This document shows positions 35,414 to 45,100 of a stretch of 64,000 nucleotides of DNA, piece after piece. The notes beneath the pieces were generated by a model. It did not search any database, had not been told where the DNA came from, and saw only the letters and a program-made list of their open reading frames with translations. Each line of letters begins with the position of its first letter. Positions within the stretch are counted from its first letter, which is position 1. The stretch is from an uncultured Acetobacteraceae bacterium (GTDB lineage Bacteria; Pseudomonadota; Alphaproteobacteria; Acetobacterales; Acetobacteraceae). The stretch lies in assembly GCA_943912335.1 (NCBI GenBank), contig CALTUD010000001.1, positions 162,070 to 226,069 on the forward strand. The letters are read 5' to 3'. A program made the position numbers and the translations under genes.

Positions 35414-36306
35414 CCCTGCACCCGCAACGCCAGCGCCGCCGCCAGCATGCCCAGCACGAGAAGCGAGGTGCCGGTCGCATTGTAGCGGATCGCTTCCCGT
35501 TCCGGCGCCCGCAGCAGGCGCGGCATCAGCACGAACTGCGCCAGCAGCAGCACTCCGACCACCCCGGCATGAACGGGCGCCTGCCAGTGCAGCAGCAGGG
35601 CGATCACCACCCCCTGCGGCAGCGCCATCGCCACGCAGGCCAGCCGGCACGCACGGTTCACGCCGAGCTGCACCGGCAGGGACCGGAGACGCAAGGCCGT
35701 GTCGCCGCCGACGGACTTGAAATCGTTCAGGATCATGATGCCGAAGGTGGCGAGGCTGTAGAGCACCGCCAGCCAGATCGTCCGCCAGCCCGGCATAGCC
35801 CCGGCCGCCGCAGCCGCGCCCGCGAACCAGGACAACCCCTCATAGGACACGCCCACCGCCAGATTGCCGAACCAGCCATTGCCCTTCAAACGCAGAGGCG
35901 GCGCGCTGTAGGCCCAGGCCAGAACCGTGCCCAGGGCGGCGGCGGCGAACACAGCCGGTCCCAGCAGCCAGGACGCCGCCAGCGCCAGCAGGCTCCAGCC
36001 GATCGCGATCCCCAGACCCCAGCGACCGGGAATACGCCCGGACGGGATCGGCCGCTCCGGCTGGTTGATCGCGTCCACATGGCGGTCGAACCAGTCGTTG
36101 GTCGCCTGGCTGGCGCCGCACAGGAGCGGCCCGGCCAGCACCGCGCCGAGCAGGGCCACAGGCCAGCAACGCCCGAGCGGCACGCCCGCCGACAGAACGC
36201 CGCAGCCGAACGCCCAGACCGGGGCGAACCAGGTGATCGGCTTCAGCAATTCCAGCAGCGCGGCCGGCGCGATCGTTCCGCGACGGGGCGCCAGAGTCGC
36301 GCTCAC
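35410..36306 (-). CDS. bchG: Bacteriochlorophyll synthase
   Basis: 298 residues, UbiA-type membrane prenyltransferase with eight or nine helices. The prenyl-diphosphate/Mg motif is NDWFDRHVDAINQPERPI, and the second Asp motif is NDFKSVGGD. It esterifies bacteriochlorophyllide a with geranylgeranyl diphosphate. Start is the GTG giving MSATLAPRR, overlapping the ppsR stop (GTGA). Confidence 0.95.
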   Translation of the reverse strand: MSATLAPRRGTIAPAALLELLKPITWFAPVWAFGCGVLSAGVPLGRCWPVALLGAVLAGPLLCGASQATNDWFDRHVDAINQPERPIPSGRIPGRWGLGIAIGWSLLALAASWLLGPAVFAAAALGTVLAWAYSAPPLRLKGNGWFGNLAVGVSYEGLSWFAGAAAAAGAMPGWRTIWLAVLYSLATFGIMILNDFKSVGGDTALRLRSLPVQLGVNRACRLACVAMALPQGVVIALLLHWQAPVHAGVVGVLLLAQFVLMPRLLRAPEREAIRYNATGTSLLVLGMLAAALALRVQG

Positions 36307-37715
36307 CTTGCGTCGTCCCCGATCTCGGCATCCACCAGACCGAACCGGCGCAGCTTCACATACAGGCTCTGCCGGCTCAGCCCCAGCATGTCGGCGGCGG
36401 CAGCGCGGTTGTTGCCGGTCATCTCCAGCGCACCCTCGATGCACATGCGTTCGATCGCATCCGCCGATTCGCGCACCAGCTCCTTGAGCGGAACACGCCC
36501 GATCAGCGCCCCCATGCCGTCTGCCGGGCGCGGCACCGCCGCCGCACGATCCGGCGGCACGGGGCGGCGCCCGACATCGCGCAGATAGAAGGCGAAACCG
36601 CGCCCTTCGCCCGGACGCAGGCTGGCCGAGAGCTCCACCTCCGTGCGCAGCCCACCTTCGCCATGCATCTCGGTCGCGAACAGGCGCACCGCGCCGCGCT
36701 GGCGCAGATTGGAGATCAGCACGTCCAGATCCACGCCGTCCCGTCCGACCCAGCGCGACAGCGGCTCGCCCGCCACAGGCTGCTCCCGCGCCAGACCGGC
36801 CAGGGCCCGGAACGCATCGTTGGCGGCCACGACGTCGCCGTGCTCGTCGGTCAGCACCGCCGCATCCGGCATCAGGGACAGCAGATCGGGCAGCGTCTCA
36901 TCCCCGGCAGCCGGCTCGGACGGCGGATCGCCCGGGGACAGGCGCGCCAGCAGGAACCAGCCCTCTTCTTCGCGCAGCCCGGTCACGGTGATCCGCACCG
37001 GACGGTCGCCCAGCCGGGCCTGCACGGGACCCGGCTGGCCGCCGGCACGGGCGGCATTGAGCGCGCCGGCGACGGCCGCATCCGGGTCGGCGAACCATTC
37101 GGCGAAGGAGCGGATCGCAGCGCGTCGCGCGTCGCGGCCCAGCAGGGCGCGCGCCGCCGGATTCAGCTCGATCGGCCGGAAGGTGGTGGCGTCGAGCACC
37201 GCGATCCCGTCGCGCGCGGTTTCGAACAGGATGCGGTAGCGCGCTTCGGTGCGTCGCAACGCGAGATAGTCGCGCTCCAGGAATTGCTGCGTTTCCACCA
37301 GACGCTGCTGGAGAGCGGCGGTCTGGCGCATGTCGCGACCGATCAGGATCGCGCCTTCGTTGCGGTTGTCGGGCACGGCGGACCAGGCGATCGCCACGTC
37401 GATCCCGTCCGTGGCGGGATGGTTGAGCTGACGCCAGCGCACCGGCTTGTCGCCGGCCGCGTCGGCCAGCATCGCGTCCAGCTTGGGCCGGCTTTCCACC
37501 GTCATGCCGTTGCGCCAGTTGCGGTCGAGCCAGTCGCCGCGATCGGCCAGCTCCCCCTGCAGGCTCTGGTCGCGGAACTGAACCTCGCGCACCGTTCCTG
37601 CCCGATCGAGCCGGAGCGCCACATCCGCCGCGGTCAGCACCATGGTCCTGACCGTTCCGGCGTCGAGGTCATGAAACAAGGGGTCGGGCAGGGAGGAGAT
37701 CGCGTTCTTCACCAT
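36303..37715 (-). CDS. ppsR: PpsR/CrtJ photosynthesis repressor with a single cysteine
   Basis: 470 residues: an N-terminal domain, a Gln-rich linker helix (about 130-165), two PAS domains, and a C-terminal Fis-type helix-turn-helix (about 425-462: NRAAAADMLGLSRQSLYVKLRRFG). It represses bch, crt and puc genes by binding TGT-N12-ACA. The only cysteine in the protein is the one in ERMCIEGAL just before the HTH; the linker or PAS cysteine that forms the redox pair in Rhodobacter is absent. Next to its antirepressor gene aerR, which precedes it by 21 bp. Confidence 0.94.
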   Translation of the reverse strand: MVKNAISSLPDPLFHDLDAGTVRTMVLTAADVALRLDRAGTVREVQFRDQSLQGELADRGDWLDRNWRNGMTVESRPKLDAMLADAAGDKPVRWRQLNHPATDGIDVAIAWSAVPDNRNEGAILIGRDMRQTAALQQRLVETQQFLERDYLALRRTEARYRILFETARDGIAVLDATTFRPIELNPAARALLGRDARRAAIRSFAEWFADPDAAVAGALNAARAGGQPGPVQARLGDRPVRITVTGLREEEGWFLLARLSPGDPPSEPAAGDETLPDLLSLMPDAAVLTDEHGDVVAANDAFRALAGLAREQPVAGEPLSRWVGRDGVDLDVLISNLRQRGAVRLFATEMHGEGGLRTEVELSASLRPGEGRGFAFYLRDVGRRPVPPDRAAAVPRPADGMGALIGRVPLKELVRESADAIERMCIEGALEMTGNNRAAAADMLGLSRQSLYVKLRRFGLVDAEIGDDAR

Positions 37716-37736
37716 GTCGTCGCCATATCGGATCGA

Positions 37737-38657
37737 TCAGGCCGGTCGGCTCGGGAGGGTGGACCGGGTAAGACCGGCGCCCAAACCCGCAGCCCCGCGT
37801 CTGGCCGCGGAATCCGGCAGCATTGCGGCAAGCCTGGCCGGAGCACGGGCGCCGTCTGTCACCACCAGATCGGCGTCGAACCGTGTCGCCATCCCGGGCT
37901 GAACCAGGAAAAGAGGACCGCCCAGCGTGATGCGGATCCGCGGATTGCGCGACACCGCACGCACCATGCGCAGCGTTTCCGTCAGCCGCTCGACCTGGAC
38001 TTCGCAGCTCACCGCCAAGCCCACCGCATCCATCTCGTGCGCGCGCAGATGCCCCTCCAGCCCCAACGGGGAGGCGGCGCCATCCGTCACCATCCAGCCC
38101 GCGCGCCGGAAGAAATCCGCCGCCATGCTCAGTCCGAACGTGTGCTGGTTTCCCGCCAGCGGCATCATCAGGATGGTCGGCGCACGCGAAACCCCGCGTC
38201 GCGGCGGCAGAACCGGCAACAAGCCGTACAGGGCGCGTTCCAGACGCATGGTGCCCAGCGTCACGTCCACGAAATCGAGCTGGTCTTCCACCCAGAGCTT
38301 GCCCAGATGACGCGCCGCCGGGGCCAGAACGTGCAGGCAGAGCTCCTCGGGATCGGCGCCGCCTTCCAGCAGCCGCTCCAGCCGTGCCCGCACCCGTTCG
38401 GGGTTCGCCCCCACCGCGTCCACCGCCAGTTCCACCGAAAGGCGCGCAGAGAATTCCGGCGTGCCGGTGATGAACGCACCGTCGGGCGGTTGTGCTCCGT
38501 GCAGCCCCAGCAGATGCGGCACCACGCGCTGCTCGATCATGTGGCGCAGTTCCGCCCCACGCGACGCGGCCGGAGAGGCCGCCGCCGCGCCTCCCGCACC
38601 GCCTGAAGTGGCGGCCGGGCCGGGCCGGCTCGAACCGGTATGCTGGATGCCGTTCAT
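37737..38657 (-). CDS. aerR: AerR/PpaA cobalamin-binding antirepressor
   Basis: 306 residues. After an Ala/Gly/Ser-rich N-terminus (1-35) comes the helical cap (about 60-150) and a B12-binding-like SCHIC fold (about 160-290: ILMMPLAGNQHTFGLSMAADFFRRAGW, GLAVSCEVQVERL, ITLGGPLF). AerR/PpaA senses light or haem/cobalamin and counteracts PpsR/CrtJ. First gene of the leftward series, divergent from bchF across a symmetrical promoter region. ATG start giving MNGIQHTG. Confidence 0.92.
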   Translation of the reverse strand: MNGIQHTGSSRPGPAATSGGAGGAAAASPAASRGAELRHMIEQRVVPHLLGLHGAQPPDGAFITGTPEFSARLSVELAVDAVGANPERVRARLERLLEGGADPEELCLHVLAPAARHLGKLWVEDQLDFVDVTLGTMRLERALYGLLPVLPPRRGVSRAPTILMMPLAGNQHTFGLSMAADFFRRAGWMVTDGAASPLGLEGHLRAHEMDAVGLAVSCEVQVERLTETLRMVRAVSRNPRIRITLGGPLFLVQPGMATRFDADLVVTDGARAPARLAAMLPDSAARRGAAGLGAGLTRSTLPSRPA

Positions 38658-38698
38658 CGCCCTACCTCGCGGTCCACAAACTGGCGAGAACCCGGCTG

Positions 38699-38738
38699 AA
38701 GTGTCAAGCAAGGTTTACGTCCGGTTTGCTTGACACTT
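38699..38738. promoter_or_regulatory. Symmetrical divergent promoter/operator for aerR and bchF operons
   Basis: A perfect 13-bp inverted repeat AAGTGTCAAGCAA (38699-38711) / TTGCTTGACACTT (38726-38738). Each arm contains a consensus -35 TTGACA pointing outwards (38730-38735 to the right, 38702-38707 to the left); a possible right-hand -10 is TAGCGT at 38754. Each arm also starts TGT-N12-ACG, one base off the PpsR box TGT-N12-ACA. So one symmetrical element probably places both super-operons under shared PpsR/AerR control. Confidence 0.65.
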
Positions 38739-38885
38739 TCCGTCATGGACGCCTAGCGTGTCATGAAGGCGGAACAATCGTGCCGCCATCCGGAGTGTCG
38801 GACGGAACCGGCCTTCTCGCCAGTGCAAAACCGTCCGGACACGCGATCGCCCGAATCCGCCGGGCGCTGGAGTGGAGGCTCGATC

Positions 38886-39401
38886 ATGCCGAAAGCTCTT
38901 TCCCGCAGGCCGCTCTACACACCCGCCGAGCGCGAACGGCGCGATGCCTCCCCCTGGACGGTGGTGCAGGGCGTCCTGGCGCCGCTCCAGTTCCTCCTGT
39001 TCGGGATCAGCCTGGTCCTGGTGCTGCGCTTCCTGCTTACCGGCGACGGCCTGCACGAGGCGATGCTGTCCGTGCTGCCCAAGGTCGCGGCGCTCTACGC
39101 CATCATGATCACCGGCGCGCTCTGGGAACGCGACGTGTTCGGCCGCTACCTGTTCGCGCCCGCCTTCTTCTGGGAAGACGCCGTCAGCATGATCGTGATC
39201 GCGCTGCACACGGCCTATCTGGCGGCGCTCTGGTTCGGCATCCTTCAGCCGCGCGCGCTCATGCTCCTCGCCCTGCTCGCCTATGCCAGCTACGTCGTGA
39301 ACGCCGCGCAGTTCGTGCTGAAGCTGCGCCGCGCCCGGCAGGATCCGGTGCTGCCCTCCTCCTTCAAGTCCTGCGCCCTTGCGGGAGACATGGCGCGGTG
39401 A
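38886..39401 (+). CDS. bchF: 3-vinyl bacteriochlorophyllide hydratase
   Basis: 171 residues, the normal BchF length, with three or four membrane helices. Conserved segments: RRDASPWTVVQGVLAPLQF, GALWERDVFGRYLFAPAFF, and AYASYVVNAAQFVLKLR. It hydrates the 3-vinyl group on the way to the 3-acetyl group of bacteriochlorophyll a. The ATG at MPKALSRRP was chosen because GGAGG lies 8 bp upstream; the frame is open for 41 more codons but those do not match the family. First gene of the roughly 20-kb rightward series. Confidence 0.94.
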   Translation: MPKALSRRPLYTPAERERRDASPWTVVQGVLAPLQFLLFGISLVLVLRFLLTGDGLHEAMLSVLPKVAALYAIMITGALWERDVFGRYLFAPAFFWEDAVSMIVIALHTAYLAALWFGILQPRALMLLALLAYASYVVNAAQFVLKLRRARQDPVLPSSFKSCALAGDMAR

Positions 39402-40654
39402 ACGCGATCCTGCCCGCACGCGATACGGAGATTGTCCGCGAAAGCGGACAGCGTTCCGTGTTCTGCGGTCTCACTGGCATCGTCTGGCTGCATCGCCGCA
39501 TCCAGGACGCGTTCTTTCTCGTGGTCGGCTCGCGCACCTGTGCGCATCTGCTGCAATCCGCCGCCGGCGTCATGATCTTCGCCGAGCCGCGCTTCGCCAC
39601 CGCCATCATCGAGGAACGCGATCTCGCCGGCCGCGCCGACCCGGAAGACGAGCTCGATCGCGTGGTGGAACGCCTGCTGGAGCGCCGCCCGGATATCCGC
39701 CTGCTGTTCCTGGTCGGCTCCTGCCCGTCCGAGGTGATCAAGCTCGACCTGTCGCGCGCCTCCGCACGGCTCTCGCGCCGCTTCGCCCCCGCCGTGCGCG
39801 TGCTGGATTATTCCGGCAGCGGAATCGAAACCACCTTCACCGAGGGCGAGGATCGCTGCCTCGAAGCCCTGGTGCCCACTTTGCCGCAGGACGATGCGCC
39901 GGCCCTGCTGGTGGTCGGTGTGCTGGCCGACGTGGTGGAAGCGCAGTTCCGCCGCTTGTTCGAAGCACTCGGCATCGAACGCGTCCGTTTCCTGCCGGCC
40001 TCGCGCGCCGGCGAGATGCCGGCGATCGGCAGCGGCACGCGGATCCTCTGCGCGCAGCCTTTCCTGCACAACACGGTGCAGGCCCTGCAACGACGCGGCT
40101 GCGTGCCGGTCGCGGCGCCGTTTCCCCTCGGCGCGGAAGGCACCACGCTCTGGGTCGCGGCGGCGGCGGCGGCGTTCGCGATCCCGCCCGAGCGTGTCCG
40201 CGCCGTGTGCGAAGCCGGCGAAGCCCGTGCCCGCACCGCGCTCGCGTCGCATCGTGCGGCATTGTCCGGCAAGACCGTGTTCCTGTTCCCCGACAGCCAG
40301 CTCGAAGTGCCGCTCGCACGCTTCCTGCAACGCGAACTCGGCATGGTCGCGGTGGAGATCGGCACGCCTTTCCTCCATCGCGGCGCGCTTGCCCCCGAAC
40401 TCGCTCTGCTGCCCCCCGGTTCCGCCGTGGTGGAAGGCCAGCACGTCGACCGGCAGCTCGACCGCTGCCGTGCCGCGCGGCCGGACATCACCGTCTGCGG
40501 ACTCGGACTCGCCAATCCGCTCGAAGCGGAGGGCCTCACCACCAAATGGTCGATCGAGCTTCTGTTCACGCCGATCCAGGGCTTCGAACAGGCCGCCGAT
40601 CTTGCCGCCCTGTTCACGCGCCCGCTCGACCGGCGCACGCGATTGGCGGTCTGA
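39398..40654 (+). CDS. bchN: Light-independent protochlorophyllide reductase subunit N
   Basis: 418 residues, GTG start overlapping the bchF stop. The three [4Fe-4S] cysteines of BchN are in place: Cys23 (SVFCGL), Cys48 (SRTCAH) and Cys109 (GSCPSE), with the same spacing as in Rhodobacter. With BchB it forms the nitrogenase-like catalytic component that reduces ring D of protochlorophyllide in the dark. Followed by bchB after a single base. Confidence 0.97.
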   Translation: MNAILPARDTEIVRESGQRSVFCGLTGIVWLHRRIQDAFFLVVGSRTCAHLLQSAAGVMIFAEPRFATAIIEERDLAGRADPEDELDRVVERLLERRPDIRLLFLVGSCPSEVIKLDLSRASARLSRRFAPAVRVLDYSGSGIETTFTEGEDRCLEALVPTLPQDDAPALLVVGVLADVVEAQFRRLFEALGIERVRFLPASRAGEMPAIGSGTRILCAQPFLHNTVQALQRRGCVPVAAPFPLGAEGTTLWVAAAAAAFAIPPERVRAVCEAGEARARTALASHRAALSGKTVFLFPDSQLEVPLARFLQRELGMVAVEIGTPFLHRGALAPELALLPPGSAVVEGQHVDRQLDRCRAARPDITVCGLGLANPLEAEGLTTKWSIELLFTPIQGFEQAADLAALFTRPLDRRTRLAV

Positions 40655-40655
40655 G

Positions 40656-42185
40656 ATGCAGCTCGCCCTCTGGACCTATGAAGGACCCCCCCATGTCGGC
40701 GCGATGCGCGTCGCCACCGCGATGAAAGGCGTGCACTACGTTCTGCACGCGCCGCAGGGCGATACCTACGCCGATCTGCTGTTCACCATGATCGAGCGTC
40801 GCGGCCAGCGTCCGCCGGTCAGCTACACCACCTTCCAGGCGCGCGATCTCGGCGGCGACACCGCGACCCTGTTCCGCGACACGCTGTCCGACGCGTTCGA
40901 ACGCTTCCAGCCGCAGGCGATGCTGGTCGGCGCATCCTGCACGGCGGAACTGATCCAGGACGATCCGGGCGGTCTGGCCCGCGCGCTCGCCTTGCCGGTG
41001 CCGGTGGTGGCGCTGGAACTGCCCTCCTATCAGCGCAAGGAGAACTGGGGCGCGGGCGAGACCTTCTATCAGCTCGTGCGCGCCTTCTGTGGCGAAGAAA
41101 ACCCGCCACGCGCCGAGAACGCGGCGCCCTCCTGCAACATTCTCGGGCCCACCGCGCTCGGCTTCCGCCATCGCGACGATCTGCGAGAGATCCGCACCCT
41201 GCTGGACGAGATGGGCATTCGCGTGAACGTCGCGGCGCCTTTGGACGCGACACCGGCCGATCTTTCCCGGCTCTCACAGGCCGATTTCAACGTGGTGCTC
41301 TATCCTGAGATCGCGGGTCCGGCCGCGGCGCTGCTGGAGCGACGGTTCAAACAGAAGCAGACGCGCACCGTGCCGATCGGCGTCGGCGCCACGCGCGATT
41401 TCATCCGCGAGGTCGCAGTCCTGGCCGGCATCGATGCCGAACCGATCCTGTCGCGCGCGCAATCGAACCTGCCCTGGTATTCGCGCTCGGTGGATTCCAC
41501 CTACCTCACCGGCAAGCGCGTGTTCGTGTTCGGTGACGCCACCCACGCCATCGCCGCCGCGCGCGTCGCCACCGAGGAACTCGGCTTCACCCTGGTCGGC
41601 CTCGGCACATACAGCCGCGAACAGGCACGCGATCTGCGTGATGCGGCGAAGAAGCACGGCATCGAGCCGCTGATCAGCGACGATCATCTCGACGTGGAGG
41701 CCGCCATCACCGCGTCCGGCGCCGAACTGGTGCTGGGCACGCAGATGGAGCGGCATATCGCCAAGCGTCTCGGTATTCCCTGCGCGGTGATCTCGGCGCC
41801 GATGCATGTGCAGGACTTCCCCGCGCGCCATTCGCCGCAGATGGGGTTCGAAGGCGCCAACGTCCTGTTCGACAGCTGGGTGCATCCGCTGATGATGGGG
41901 CTGGAAGAACATCTTCTTGGCCTGTTCAAGGACGATTTCGAGTTCGCTGACGGCGCCGCGCCGTCGCATCTGGCGGCCGAGGAGCCGATCATGGCGGTGG
42001 CGGCCGAAACGCCCGTATCGGACACGACCGTCTGGGACGCGGATGCGGAGCGCGAGCTGTCCCGCGTGCCGTTCTTCGTGCGCGGCAAGGCGAGACGCAA
42101 CACCGAGCGCTTCGCGAGGGAGCGTGGGCTGTTGAGTATCTCCCTCGAAACGCTCTACGACGCCAAGGCGCATTATGCGCGGTGA
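40656..42185 (+). CDS. bchB: Light-independent protochlorophyllide reductase subunit B
   Basis: 509 residues. Asp36 (QGDTY), the unusual fourth cluster ligand contributed by BchB, is present, as are LVGASCTAELIQ and the catalytic-region segment DFPARHSPQMGFEGAN. The C-terminal 50 residues form the small PCP_red-type helical domain. Partner of BchN; accepts electrons from BchL. Its end overlaps the bchH start by 11 bp. Confidence 0.97.
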   Translation: MQLALWTYEGPPHVGAMRVATAMKGVHYVLHAPQGDTYADLLFTMIERRGQRPPVSYTTFQARDLGGDTATLFRDTLSDAFERFQPQAMLVGASCTAELIQDDPGGLARALALPVPVVALELPSYQRKENWGAGETFYQLVRAFCGEENPPRAENAAPSCNILGPTALGFRHRDDLREIRTLLDEMGIRVNVAAPLDATPADLSRLSQADFNVVLYPEIAGPAAALLERRFKQKQTRTVPIGVGATRDFIREVAVLAGIDAEPILSRAQSNLPWYSRSVDSTYLTGKRVFVFGDATHAIAAARVATEELGFTLVGLGTYSREQARDLRDAAKKHGIEPLISDDHLDVEAAITASGAELVLGTQMERHIAKRLGIPCAVISAPMHVQDFPARHSPQMGFEGANVLFDSWVHPLMMGLEEHLLGLFKDDFEFADGAAPSHLAAEEPIMAVAAETPVSDTTVWDADAERELSRVPFFVRGKARRNTERFARERGLLSISLETLYDAKAHYAR

Positions 42186-45100
42186 CGGCCCCCTTCCCGT
42201 CGCACCGGTGCGGGTGGCGATCGTCACCATGGACAGCCATCTGTCCTCCGCGGCGACGCGCGCGGAAGCGATGCTGCGCCGGGAGATGCCAGGCCTCGAA
42301 CTCGTCGTGCATGCGGCGGCGGAATGGAACAGCCGGCCGGACTCCCTGCAGGACTGCCTGCGCGACATCGCCCGCGCCGATATCGTCGTCGCCACCATGT
42401 TGTTTCTGGACGAGCATATCCGCGCCGTCCTGCCGGCGCTGAAAGCGCGCCGCGCCAATTGCGACGCCATGGTCTGCATCATGGCGGCAGGCGAGGTGGT
42501 TAAGCTTACACGCCTCGGCCGCTTCGACATGTCGGCGGAAAGCAGCGGCGCGATGGCACTGCTGCGCAAGCTGCGCGGCAATCGCGGCAAGAGCGGCGGC
42601 GCGCCGTCCAGCGGCGAGAAGCAGATGCGCATGTTGCGACGCCTGCCGCAGCTCCTGCGCTTCATCCCCGGCACGGCGCAGGATGCGCGCGCCTATTTCC
42701 TGGTGATGCAGTACTGGCTGGCCGGCTCGGATCAGAACATTGCCGGCATGGTCCGACTTCTCATCGGCCGCTACTGCACGGGAACGCGTCAGCCGCCGGC
42801 CTCGTTCGCACGCCTGCAGGCGCCGGTCTCCCACCCGGATGTCGGGCTGTATCATCCGTTCCTGCCGCAGCGCATGACCGAAACCCTGTCCGATCTGCCG
42901 AAAGGTTCCGCCGCACAGGGCACGGTCGGACTTCTGCTGCTGCGTTCCTATGTGCTGGCCGGCAATGCCGGTCATTATGACGGCGTCATCGCGGCGCTCG
43001 AGGCGCGCGGTCTGCGTGTCATCCCGGCCTTCGCCGCCGGGCTCGACCAGCGTCCGGCGATCGAGCGGTTCTTCCTGCGCGACGGAGCGCCCACCGTGGA
43101 TGCGATCCTGTCGCTGACCGGATTCTCCCTCGTCGGCGGCCCGGCCTACAACGACAGCGACGCGGCGTCGGAGATCCTCGCGCGTCTCGACGTGCCCTAT
43201 CTCGCCGCCCATCCGGTCGAATTCCAGTCTCTGGAGGAATGGGAGAAGAGCGCGCAGGGTCTCGGCCCGGTGGAAGCGGCGATGATGATCGCGATCCCGG
43301 AGCTGGACGGTGCCACCGGCCCGATCTGCTTCGGCGGACGCTCGCAGAAAGCGGAATCGCGTCATGACATGACGGCGCATGCGGAGCGCGCCGCGACGCT
43401 GGCCGAGCGCATCGCCAGGCTCGTCGCCCTGCGCCGCAGTGCGCGCAGCCACCGTCGCGTGGCGATCGTGCTGTTCAACTTCCCGCCCAATAGCGGCGCC
43501 GTCGGCACGGCGGCCTTCCTGTCCGTGTTCCAGTCGCTGCACAACACGCTGCAGGCTCTGGCCGGTGCGGGCTACGACGTTTCGCCGCCACCGGACGTGG
43601 AGGCGCTGCGACGCGCGATCGTCGAGGGCAACGCGGCGCAGTACGGCACCGACGCCAACGTGGCAGCGCGCATCCCGGCAGACGAGCATGTGCGCCGCGA
43701 GCCGCATCTGCGCGAGATCGAGCGCTGCTGGGGCCCGGCACCCGGCAAGCAGAACAGCGACGGCCAGACCATCCAGATTCTCGGCGCACGGTTCGGCAAC
43801 GTTTTCGTCGGCCTGCAACCGGCGATCGGCATCGAGGGCGACCCGATGCGTCTGCTGTTCGAAGGCACCTTCGCCCCGACCCATGCCTTCTCCGCCTTCT
43901 ACCGTTTCCTGCGCGAAGACTTCGCCGCCGATGCGGTGCTGCATTTCGGCACCCATGGCGCGCTGGAATTCATGCCCGGCAAGCAATGCGCCCTGTCCGC
44001 CGCCTGCTGGCCGGACCGGTTGATCGGCGATCTGCCGAATCTCTATCTCTACGCCTGCAACAACCCGTCCGAGGGTGCTCTGGCCAAGCGCCGCGGCGGC
44101 GCCACGCTGATCTCGCATCTCACCCCGTCTCTGGCTCAGGCCGGTCTGTATCGCGGCCTGCTCGACCTGCGCGCGTCGCTGGATCGCTGGCGCGCGCTGC
44201 CGCCCGACGCTCCCGCCGAACAGCGCGCGCTGCTGCACACGCTGATCCAGGCCCAGGCCGCTTCGGTGGAGATGGCACCGGCCGAACCCGCCTGGACAGA
44301 CCCGGAAGCCGCGCTCTCGCGGCTGGTGCCGGCCCTGCTTGAACTGGAACAGGCGCTGATCCCGCACGGCCTGCATGTCGTTGGCGCTCCGCCGGATGCG
44401 GAAGCGCGCGCCGCGCTTTTGGACGCGATGCCGGCGGCGGATGCGGAAACCCGTGCGCGCATCGACGCTCTTCTGGCGGAGGACACCGAGCTTCCCGCCA
44501 TCCTGCACGCACTGGATGGCGGTTTCGTCCGTCCCGCACCGGGCGGCGATCTGGCGCGCACGCCCGCGGTGCTGCCGACAGGACGCAATCTGCATGGTTT
44601 CGACCCGTTCCGGATTCCGTCCGCCTTCGCCGTCGCCGATGGCCGCCAACAGGCCGATCGGCTGCTCGCACGCCATGAAGCCAGCGGTGCCTCGCTGCCG
44701 GAAACCGTGGCGATGGTTCTGTGGGGCACGGACAATCTGAAAAGCGAAGGCAGCCCGCTGTCGCAGGTTCTCTGGCTGCTGGGCGCCGTGCCGCGTCACG
44801 ATTCCTATGGCCGCCTGTGCGGCGCGACCCTGCTGCCCCTGGCCGAACTCGGTAGGCCCCGAATCGACGTTCTCGTGACTCTGTCCGGCATCTTTCGCGA
44901 TCTGCTGCCGATGCACACGCGCCTGATCGCCGAAGCCTGCCTGCTGGCCGCGCAGGCGGATGAACCCGTCGAGCGGAACTACGTCCGCAAGCACGCTCTG
45001 GCCTTCATGGCCGAGCAGGGCGGCAGCATCGAGGATGCGGCTCTGCGCGTGTTCTCCAACGATGACGGCGCCTACGGCTCCAACGTCAATCTCCTGCTCG

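Noticed and set aside
38702..38735. Calling the two TGT-N12-ACG sequences true PpsR boxes
   Set aside because: Each misses the last A of ACA, so I list them as near-matches within a symmetrical promoter rather than as established boxes.
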